Assembly (NCBI RefSeq): GCF_019175365.1 | Contig: NZ_CP059572.1 | Coordinates: 124,001-188,000 of the forward strand | Direction of reading: 5' to 3' | DNA length: 64,000 nucleotides | Source: Actinomadura graeca | GTDB taxonomy: Bacteria; Actinomycetota; Actinomycetes; Streptosporangiales; Streptosporangiaceae | Shown: positions 32,060 through 39,009 of the stretch, piece by piece | Numbering within the stretch: position 1 is the first letter of the stretch | Layout of the letters: each line of letters opens with the position of its first letter | Made by a program: the position numbers and the translations under genes | The notes under the pieces: generated by a model | Database searches by the model: none | Told to the model about the DNA's origin: nothing | What the model saw: the letters and a program-made list of their open reading frames with translations, nothing else

Positions 32060-33079
32060 ATGCAGTACCGCACCTTGGGCCGCACCGGTGTGCAGGTCGG
32101 CTCCCTCGCGCTCGGCGCGATGAACTTCGGCGGCATCGGCCGCACCACCCAGGACGAGGCCACCGCCCTCGTCGACGCCGCGCTGGAAGGCGGGATCAAC
32201 CTCATCGACACCGCCGACATGTACGGGCGCGGCGAGTCCGAGGAGATGGTCGGCAAGGCCATCGCCGGACGCCGCGACGACATCGTGCTGGCCACCAAGG
32301 CGGGCATGCCGATGGGCGAGGACCGCAACCACCGGGGCGGCTCGCGCCGCTGGCTGGTCACCGCGCTGGAGGACAGCCTGCGCCGCCTCGGCGTCGACCA
32401 CGTCGACCTCTACCAGATCCACCGGTGGGACCCCGGCGCCGGCGACGAGGAGACGCTGTCGGCACTGACCGACCTGCGCCGCGCGGGCAAGATCCGCTAC
32501 TTCGGCTCCTCGACCTTCCCCGCCTACCGCCTCGTGCAGGCGCGGTGGGCCGCCCGCGAGCACCACCTGGGCGCCTATGCCACCGAGCAGCCCAGCTACT
32601 CGATCCTGCAGCGCGGCGTCGAGGCGCACGTCCTGCCCGTCGCGGGGCAGTACGGGCTGGGCGTGCTGGCGTGGAGCCCGCTGGCCTCCGGGTGGCTGTC
32701 GGGCGCGGTCCGCGCGGGCCGGGAGATCGCCACCCACCGGTCGGCGTTCATGCCCGAGCGCTTCGACCCCGCCGTCCCCGCCAACCGGGCACGGCTCGAC
32801 GCCGTCGAGCGGCTGGCCGCGGTCGCCGACGCGGCCGGCCTGACCATGATTCAGCTCGCGCTCGGGTTCGTGACCGCGCACCCCGCCGTGACCTGCGCGA
32901 TCATCGGCCCGCGCACGCCGGAGCACCTGCGCTCGCAGCTCGCCGCCGCCGGCACCGTGCTGCCCGCCGACGTCCTCGACGCGATCGACGCGATCGTCGC
33001 CCCCGGCACCGACCTCGCCCCGCACGAGAAGCACGACACCCCGCCCTCGCTGCTCGACCCGGCACTGCGCCGCCGCTGA
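32060..33079 (+). CDS. Aldo/keto reductase
   Basis: A 339-residue NADPH-dependent (beta/alpha)8-barrel oxidoreductase. The catalytic tetrad is visible: Asp in FGGIGRTTQ...NLIDTADMYGRG near residue 50 with Tyr in MYGRGESEE, Lys in LATKAGMPMGED near 78 and His in YQIHRWDPG near 120. The cofactor loop IGPRTPEHLRSQLAA is near residue 277. It resembles the AKR subfamily of YghZ/Tas-like proteins acting on small aldehydes. GGAGG lies eight bases before the ATG. The gene is alone and sits behind two strong palindromes, so it is likely induced under a specific stress or substrate. Confidence 0.93.
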   Translation: MQYRTLGRTGVQVGSLALGAMNFGGIGRTTQDEATALVDAALEGGINLIDTADMYGRGESEEMVGKAIAGRRDDIVLATKAGMPMGEDRNHRGGSRRWLVTALEDSLRRLGVDHVDLYQIHRWDPGAGDEETLSALTDLRRAGKIRYFGSSTFPAYRLVQARWAAREHHLGAYATEQPSYSILQRGVEAHVLPVAGQYGLGVLAWSPLASGWLSGAVRAGREIATHRSAFMPERFDPAVPANRARLDAVERLAAVADAAGLTMIQLALGFVTAHPAVTCAIIGPRTPEHLRSQLAAAGTVLPADVLDAIDAIVAPGTDLAPHEKHDTPPSLLDPALRRR

Positions 33080-33227
33080 CCGCGGCCACCGGCGTCCGCG
33101 CGGGGCGACCCGGGGGCCACGGCGATCCGGGCCCCGCCCCCGGCGGACCGGGTCATGCGTCCGAGGACCGCGGGGCCCTGCTCTGGGCCGGGCGCCGCGC
33201 CCCCGCCCGGGCGGCGCCGGGCCCGGC

Positions 33228-34253
33228 TCAGAGCAGGGTCAGCTGCCGGGGGCCCGGCGGGGAAGCAGGCGGGGGAGCAGGCGGCGCGGCGTCCCGGTGC
33301 TGCGGGCCCGCGATGCCGTACCGGGCGGCCAGGTCACGGACCTGCGCGGCGATCCCGTCCTGGTACTCCCGCGGCGCGTAGGCGCCGCCGCGGTACAGCC
33401 GCGCGTAGGGGACGACCAGGTCGGGGCGGTGCCGGCGCAGCCACGCCTGGAACCACTCCCGCGCGCCGGGCCGCAGGTGCAGCGGGATCGGCGTCACCGA
33501 CGTCGCGCCCGCCGCGGCGATCCGCCGCACCGCGTCCTCCAGCTGCGCGGGCGAGTCGGCCAGGTAGGGCAGGACGGGTCCCATGAGCACGCCGCAGCCG
33601 ACGCCCGCGCCGTTGAGCGCCGCGCACACCTCCAGCCGCCGCCGCGGGGACGGTGTGCCCGGCTCCACCAGCCGCCACAGCGACTCGTCGGCGAACCCGA
33701 CCGACACCGCCGCGCTCACCCTCGTCCGCCCGGCCGCCTGGCGCAGCAGCGGCAGGTCCCGCAGGATCAGCGACCCCTTCGTCAGGATCGAGAACGGGTT
33801 GGCGGCGTCGCGCAGCGCCGCCAGGATGCCCGGCATCAGCCGGTAGCGGCCCTCGGCCCGCTGGTAGCAGTCGACGTTGGTGCCCATCGCGATCGGCGCG
33901 CCCCGCCACCGGGGCGCCGCCAGCTCCGCCCGCACCCGCTCGGCGGCGTTGACCTTCACCACGATCCGCGAGTCGAAGTCGGCCCCGGCGTCCAGGTCCA
34001 GGTACTCGTGGGTCTTGCGCGCGAAGCAGTACACGCACGCGTGCGAGCAGCCCCGGTAAGGGTTGATCGTCCACTCGAACGGCACGCGGGAGGCGGCCGG
34101 CACCCGGTTGATGACCGTCCGGGCCCGCACCTCGTAGAAGGTCATGCCGCGGAACCCGGGCGTGTCGAACGTGCGTGCCACCGACCGCCGCTCGATCAAT
34201 GGCAGCCCCGGCGCGGCCGCGTCCTCCGCCAGCCGCAGATGATCCCAGCGCAC
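33228..34253 (-). CDS. Radical SAM protein (Rv2578c family)
   Basis: A 341-residue radical S-adenosylmethionine protein. The cluster motif is CSHACVYCFARKTHEYLDLD, that is CxxxCxxC near residues 68-75. Other family blocks are GFRGMTFYEVRARTVINRVP, FEWTINPYRGCSH, IAMGTNVDCYQRAEGRYRLM, ILTKGSLILRDLPLL and TPIPLHLRPGAREWF. These correspond to the Rv2578c/SplB-like group, whose reaction is unknown. GTG 34253 is chosen because GGAGG lies four bases upstream; a long open frame before it lacks similarity. The C-terminus is Pro-rich. It is divergent from the GHL10-type lipoprotein gene. Confidence 0.92.
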   Translation of the reverse strand: MRWDHLRLAEDAAAPGLPLIERRSVARTFDTPGFRGMTFYEVRARTVINRVPAASRVPFEWTINPYRGCSHACVYCFARKTHEYLDLDAGADFDSRIVVKVNAAERVRAELAAPRWRGAPIAMGTNVDCYQRAEGRYRLMPGILAALRDAANPFSILTKGSLILRDLPLLRQAAGRTRVSAAVSVGFADESLWRLVEPGTPSPRRRLEVCAALNGAGVGCGVLMGPVLPYLADSPAQLEDAVRRIAAAGATSVTPIPLHLRPGAREWFQAWLRRHRPDLVVPYARLYRGGAYAPREYQDGIAAQVRDLAARYGIAGPQHRDAAPPAPPPASPPGPRQLTLL

Positions 34254-34392
34254 ACCGCCTCCATCGAACACGTGATCGGCCTGACCTCGACTGACAGTAT
34301 GGAACACATGTTCGAACGATGCAACGACGGCGGCGCCCCGGGATCGCCGTTCCGTGCGTGGCATCGCAACGGGTACGTAACAATGACTCGCT

Positions 34393-36006
34393 ATGGCATG
34401 GCGAGTGAGGACGCGGATCAGGGTCACGGCGGCGGCGATGACCGCCACGCTGTCGGCGGGCGCGCTGGCCGGCTGCGGCGTGGCCGCGCTCGGCGGCACC
34501 GACGACGACCGCGCCGGGCGCGCGCCCGTCCCCGCGGGCGCGCGCGCGGAGTGCCCGGGCACGCCCGCCCCCCGCGACTCCAAGGCCCGGCAGGTGCGCG
34601 GCATGTGGATCGCCACCGTCGCCGGGATCGACTGGCCCAAGGACACCGCCCATCCCGCCGAGCGGCAGCGGGCCGAGTTCGTCAAGCTGCTCGACACCGC
34701 CAAGGCGATGAACATGAACGCGGTGTTCGTGCAGATCCGCCCCAACTCCGACGCGTTCTACCCCTCCCCGTACGAGCCGTGGTCGCAGTGGATCACCGGC
34801 ACGCAGGGCAAGGACCCCGGCTACGACGTCCTGGCGTTCATGCTGAAGGAGGCGCACGAGCGCAACCTGGAGTTCCACGCCTGGTTCAACCCCTACCGCG
34901 TCAGCCGGCAGGGCGACCTGGACAAGCTCGCCCCCAACAGCCCCGCCCGCCAGCATCCCGACTGGGTCCGCAAGTACGGCAAGGGCCTGTGGTACGACCC
35001 GGGCCTGCCGCAGGTGCGGGACCTGACCACCCGCGCGGTGCTGGACGTCGTCCGCAAGTACGACATCGACGCCGTCCACTTCGACGACTACTTCTACCCC
35101 TACCCCGAGGACGGCGACTTCCCCGACGCCGCCACCTACAAGACCCACGGCGGCGGCCTGGGCAAGGCCGACTGGCGTCGCCGCAACGTCGACACCCTCG
35201 TGGAGTCGCTGTCGGACCAGATCCACCGCACCAAGCCGTGGGTGCGGTTCGGCATCAGCCCCTTCGGGGTGTGGCGCAACAAGAGCACCGACCCCGCCGG
35301 GTCGGCGACCCGCGCGCTGCAGAGCTACGACGACATCTACGCCGACACCCGCACCTGGATCCGCGAGGGCTGGCTCGACTACGTCACCCCGCAGCTGTAC
35401 TGGCCGATCGGCGACGAGCGCGCCGACTACGCCACCCTCGCCGAGTGGTGGTCCCGGCAGGTCGAGGGCACCGGCGTGCAGCTGACCATCGGGCAGGCCG
35501 CCTACCGCGTCGGCCAGGACGACACCTGGAAGAAGCCCGCCGAGCTGTCGCGCCATCTCACCCTGAACGCCCGGCACCCCCAGGTGCGCGGCGACGTGTT
35601 CTTCAGCGCCACCGACATCGTCTCCGACCGGCGCGGGTTCGCCGACCGGCTGCGCCGCGACCACTACGCCGCCCCCGCGATCCCCCCGCCCGCCCGCGAC
35701 GGCGCGGGCAAGGCGCCGCCGCCCGTCCAGGACGTCGCCGCGGGCGCCGACGGCGGTGGCGTGCGGGTGCGCTGGCGGCCCTCGGAGGGCGCGGCGTCCT
35801 ACGCGGTGTACCGGGTGGGCGGCCGGCGGCCCGGCTGCGCCCCCGTCGACCCGTCCGCACTCGTGGCCGACGTCCGCGGCGGCGCCATCATCGACCCCTC
35901 CGCCAAGCCCGGCCGCACCTACACCTACTACGTCACCGCCCTCGACCGCCTCCACCACGAGAGCGCCCCGGCACGTGGCGCAACGGTTACCGCCACCGGG
36001 GGATAA
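34393..36006 (+). CDS. GHL10-type (YddW-like) family lipoprotein with FN3-like domain
   Basis: A 537-residue exported lipoprotein: n-region RVRTRIR, hydrophobic stretch and lipobox LAGC with Cys28. The glycosyl-hydrolase-like GHL10 barrel begins at RGMWIATVAGIDWP near residue 69. It includes MNAVFVQIRPNSDAFYPS, LEFHAWFNPYRVS, IDAVHFDDYFYPYPEDGDFP (acidic residues at the expected strand-4 site), FGISPFGVWRN and LDYVTPQLYWPIGD. A C-terminal fibronectin III-like domain is at about 440-535. The family is thought to act on cell wall or exopolysaccharide glycans. ATG 34393 has no strong ribosome site, so an in-frame GTG at 34405 is possible. Confidence 0.9.
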   Translation: MAWRVRTRIRVTAAAMTATLSAGALAGCGVAALGGTDDDRAGRAPVPAGARAECPGTPAPRDSKARQVRGMWIATVAGIDWPKDTAHPAERQRAEFVKLLDTAKAMNMNAVFVQIRPNSDAFYPSPYEPWSQWITGTQGKDPGYDVLAFMLKEAHERNLEFHAWFNPYRVSRQGDLDKLAPNSPARQHPDWVRKYGKGLWYDPGLPQVRDLTTRAVLDVVRKYDIDAVHFDDYFYPYPEDGDFPDAATYKTHGGGLGKADWRRRNVDTLVESLSDQIHRTKPWVRFGISPFGVWRNKSTDPAGSATRALQSYDDIYADTRTWIREGWLDYVTPQLYWPIGDERADYATLAEWWSRQVEGTGVQLTIGQAAYRVGQDDTWKKPAELSRHLTLNARHPQVRGDVFFSATDIVSDRRGFADRLRRDHYAAPAIPPPARDGAGKAPPPVQDVAAGADGGGVRVRWRPSEGAASYAVYRVGGRRPGCAPVDPSALVADVRGGAIIDPSAKPGRTYTYYVTALDRLHHESAPARGATVTATGG

Positions 36007-36062
36007 TGATCTTGCTCCGCGGGCAGGAACCAGACACCTGAACGCCCCCCGGAGGTACGAGC

Positions 36063-36266
36063 ATGGCGCTGTCGATGGAGGAGCAGCGGATCCTCATGCA
36101 GATCGAGGTCCGCCTGAGCGAGGACGATCCGCGGCTGGCCCATCGCCTCTCCAGGCTCGGCGAGGACCGCACCGGACACCGCGTCCGCGTGGTCGCCGTC
36201 GTCGTGGTCACCGCGATCGTCGTCCTGGCCGCCGTCGGCGGCGCGGTCGCCGCCGCGATGTCCTAG
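36063..36266 (+). CDS. DUF3040 small membrane protein
   Basis: A 67-residue protein with the DUF3040 signature MALSMEEQRILMQIEVRLSE followed by DDPRLAHRLSRL, then a single hydrophobic helix (VVAVVVVTAIVVLAAVGGAV). DUF3040 proteins are small actinobacterial membrane proteins of unknown role, often with one or two helices. GGAGG lies nine bases before the ATG. It is 56 bases downstream of the GHL10-type gene and may be cotranscribed; a very strong terminator follows at 36322-36358. Confidence 0.88.
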   Translation: MALSMEEQRILMQIEVRLSEDDPRLAHRLSRLGEDRTGHRVRVVAVVVVTAIVVLAAVGGAVAAAMS

Positions 36267-36321
36267 CGGGACCCCCGCGCACCGGCACGCCCGCCGCGCC
36301 CCGGACGCGCCCGGTGAACGC

Positions 36322-36358
36322 CGAGGCCCCGGCGAGATCAGATCTCGCCGGGGCCTCG
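36322..36358. terminator. Perfect 18-bp-arm hairpin terminator
   Basis: The arms 36322-36339 and 36341-36358 are perfectly complementary (outer CGAGGCCCC/GGGGCCTCG, inner GGCGAGATC/GATCTCGCC) with a single central base. It closes the GHL10/DUF3040 unit and is the strongest hairpin in the window. Confidence 0.9.
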
Positions 36359-36830
36359 ACGCTGAGGCCGGTGTGGTGGTCGCCTCACGGCGAAAGGCAC
36401 AACGGAGCTCCAGCCCGGACGGACCGGCGGTATTCCCCGAAGGCGTTGTGTAGAGCCCGGGGGACACATGCCACACCGACGCCCCCCAGCCTAGCGGCAA
36501 CCGCGCCGTGCTCCCTCCACCGGTCCCCGTGTGTCACGATCACCTCACCTGAGAGTGAGGCCCACCTTGACCCGTGCACCGACCCGGTGGGCGGTGCGTC
36601 CTCTTATCTAGACCGACGCGGGAAAAGAAGGGAACTGCCCTGGATCGACCGTGGGCGGTGCGCGGAGGCGCCGCCGCGGCCGGGTGCGACCACCCTGTCC
36701 GCCGCCGACACGGGGAACTGCCGGCGCGGCCAGATCTGCGGGCATCGCCCCATGCCGCGTCGTCTGCGGGGAAGAAGCCTGTTGAGGGCCGCTGACCTGC
36801 GGAAACCACCAGAGGTGAGGAGACGGGGCA
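36359..36830 (+). other. Long untranslated region before the anti-sigma-like gene
   Basis: About 470 bases without a gene. A hairpin CCTCAC-N6-GTGAGG is at 36543-36560 and TTGACC at 36567-36572, with TATCTA at 36605-36610, but the distance between these boxes (32 bases) is wrong for a sigma-70 promoter. A real promoter for the TTG-started gene at 36831 must lie here; its position is unclear. Confidence 0.4.
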
Positions 36831-37349
36831 TTGGGAACGAAGGAACTCGGCATCGACGGGTCCATCGAAGGGTCCATCGACGAGATCGACGAGATCGACG
36901 AGATCGACAGAGAAGGCCACCACCGCGCGGTGTGGGAACTGGCCGCGGAGACCCGCGCGGCCTCACGCGCGCGGGCCCTCACGGACCGGACGCTGCGGGC
37001 GTGGCGGGTGAGCCACCCCGCCGACATCGACGACATCGTGCTCATGGTCGACGAGCTGGTCACCAACGCGGTCGTCCACGGTACCGGCCCCGTCCGGCTC
37101 ACATTGCGCCTGGACGGGCGGCGGATCGCCGGAGAGGTCGGCGACGGCAACCCCATGGCGCCCCCCGCGCCCGGAACCCCGCCGCACGTGCTGGACTGGG
37201 CCGAGGCCGGGCGCGGCCTGCTGCTGGTCGCCGCGCTCGCCACCGAGTTCGGCGCCCGCCCCGACGGCGCCGGCAAGACCGTGTGGTTCACCCGCCTCCT
37301 GGACCCCCTCGACAGCCGCCCCCTCACCGTCGGCGCCCCCGGGAACTGA
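36831..37349 (+). CDS. ATP-binding anti-sigma-like protein (HATPase_c, RsbW type)
   Basis: A 172-residue single-domain GHKL ATPase of the serine-kinase anti-sigma group common in actinomycetes. The N box is DIVLMVDELVTNAVVHGTGP near residue 65, the G1 box is GEVGDGNPMAPP near 102 and the G2 box is EAGRGLLLVAALATEFG near 125. Residues 8-26 are an acidic low-complexity leader with GSIEGSIDE and three IDE repeats, encoded by 9-base tandem repeats at 36889-36909. TTG 36831 is eight bases after GAGGAG. No sigma factor or anti-anti-sigma gene is adjacent, so its partner is encoded elsewhere. Confidence 0.85.
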   Translation: MGTKELGIDGSIEGSIDEIDEIDEIDREGHHRAVWELAAETRAASRARALTDRTLRAWRVSHPADIDDIVLMVDELVTNAVVHGTGPVRLTLRLDGRRIAGEVGDGNPMAPPAPGTPPHVLDWAEAGRGLLLVAALATEFGARPDGAGKTVWFTRLLDPLDSRPLTVGAPGN

Positions 37350-37740
37350 CCCCCGTACCCTGGCCCCCCTCCAGGACCCCCCACCGACGCGCCGAGGCCG
37401 CACCAGCCGCGGCGGAGCTCCCAGCCCGATCCGCCGCGTTCCCCCAAGCCCTCCGAGGGCCTCAGGCGCCACCCCACGCCGACGGGCCCATCTCAGGGCG
37501 GCGCGTCCTCCGCGCGTGACCCCGCGTCGAAGCCCACGTGCAGCGCGCGCCGGCCCGCGCGTTCCAGCCTGCTGTGGCGAACAGCGCACCTCTGTGCCGC
37601 ATGCCCCACGGCGGGTGTCAGCACCGCACGTCAGCACCGCACGCCGGATGCAAGGGTCGGACGGCGGGCGGCAGATGGCGCAGGCCGGGCTCCGCCCGCC
37701 GGACGGCGCTCGCCGGACGCGGGTGCCGGACGGCGCTCGG
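37350..37740. other. Intergenic region with short direct repeats
   Basis: No gene is supported. It contains a tandem 13-base repeat GTCAGCACCGCAC at 37617-37642 and two copies of CCGGACGGCGCTCG about 29 bases apart near 37697-37740. This is downstream of two convergent genes and probably free of function beyond termination. Confidence 0.5.
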
Positions 37741-38868
37741 TCACGCCTGCAGAGGGCAGCGGTCGACGAGCCACACGCCCTCGTCGTCCACCGACGGCGG
37801 CCACATGCCCTCGGCGGGCGGCTCGTCGGCGAGCCGGTCCAGATGCCACTCGATGTGCGCCAGCGGGCCGCGCCACCCCGCCAGCAGGTCCGCCAGCGGC
37901 CGCGGCGCGCCCGGCGGGCCGAACGGACGCGGGTCGGGCAGCTCCTGCTCCCACAGCGCGTCGTCGCAGTCGGCCACCCAGTGCGCCGCCGCCTCCAGCA
38001 CCGCCTGCAGGTCGCGGGCCAGGTCGCCGAGCGAGCGCAGCGCCATCGCGTCCTGGATCATCCGCTCCCGCTCGCTGTAGGGAAGGTCGCGGTCGAACTC
38101 CGGCGGGAACGGCGGGCGGCGGCCCTCCAGCACCGGCTCCTCGTCGGTCGCCGCGGCCCGCACCGCCGCCAGCTGCCACCGCGTCCACTCCGCCAGATGC
38201 CCGAGGACGCCGCGCAGCGCCGCCGCGCCCTCCCCGCCCTCGCGCACCTCCGCGGCCGCCTCCCGCAGCCGGGACCGCACCGACGCCAGCCGGTCCAGCG
38301 TCCACGCCCGCGCACGCGCCGCGCCCGCCGGGCCCCGCGGCCCCGGCTCGGCCGGAGGACGCGGCATCGGCACCCGCAGCGCCGCCAGCAGGTCGTCCAG
38401 ATCTCGGACCTCCGCGCCCCGCCCCGACAGGAACGCCGCCCCGACCCGGTCCAGCCGGAACATCCGCGGCCCCTCGCGCATCCGGCACCAGCCCACCAGG
38501 TACTCCCCGTACGGGGCGACGACCAGGCCGTGCGCCTCGACGTCACGGAAACTGCGCACGCCGCTCTGGTCGGTGTAGGCCAGCCGCACGATCCGCCGGG
38601 TGCGCACCGCCTCGGCCAGCGTGTCGTGCACCGGGCCCATCAGCGAGGCGACCTCGCCCAGCGCGGGCGGCGCGGGCACCCGCGGCAGCGCGTACCCGCC
38701 CTCGCCCGCCTCGGCGGGCAGCCCCCCGTGCGTGAGCAGCTCCAGATCGCGCCGCACGGTCCGCTCGCTCACCCCCAGCCGCTCGCCGAGCACCGACGGC
38801 TGCACCGGCGCGGGCGAGGCCGCGCGCAGCTCGGCGACGAGCGCCAGTAACCGGTCCACGCGATCCAC
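37741..38868 (-). CDS. WYL-domain transcriptional regulator with helical C-terminal domain
   Basis: A 375-residue regulator. An N-terminal HTH (VDRVDRLLALVAELR, then LGERLGVSERTVRRDLELLT) is followed by a WYL domain at about 90-140 (RRIVRLAYTDQSG, VVAPYGEYLVGWCRM, MFRLDRV), the usual ligand-sensing barrel. From about residue 180 to 360 there is an extra helical region with HLAEWTRWQLAAVRA and LAHIEWHLDRLAD, resembling a DinB-like four-helix bundle. GTG 38868 begins directly before the HTH. WYL proteins often sense nucleic-acid fragments and control defence or DNA-damage genes. The partner is unknown; the gene lies beside the 937-residue protein on the same strand. Confidence 0.85.
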   Translation of the reverse strand: MDRVDRLLALVAELRAASPAPVQPSVLGERLGVSERTVRRDLELLTHGGLPAEAGEGGYALPRVPAPPALGEVASLMGPVHDTLAEAVRTRRIVRLAYTDQSGVRSFRDVEAHGLVVAPYGEYLVGWCRMREGPRMFRLDRVGAAFLSGRGAEVRDLDDLLAALRVPMPRPPAEPGPRGPAGAARARAWTLDRLASVRSRLREAAAEVREGGEGAAALRGVLGHLAEWTRWQLAAVRAAATDEEPVLEGRRPPFPPEFDRDLPYSERERMIQDAMALRSLGDLARDLQAVLEAAAHWVADCDDALWEQELPDPRPFGPPGAPRPLADLLAGWRGPLAHIEWHLDRLADEPPAEGMWPPSVDDEGVWLVDRCPLQA

Positions 38869-39009
38869 ACCACCATCGTGACCCGCGCCGCCGACATTAT
38901 GCGGTGGCGCGAAGGTCTCAAACCCCTGCGGGCACGGCGCAGCACGCACTTCACCGCAGCACGCACTTCACCGCGCGGCGGCACAGCGCGGCGGCGGCGT
39001 GCGGCGCGG

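Noticed and set aside
33334..35958. 874-codon minus-strand frame opposite the GHL10-type gene
   Set aside because: Antisense of a well-supported lipoprotein gene; the Val/Gly/Ala composition is typical of a shadow frame.
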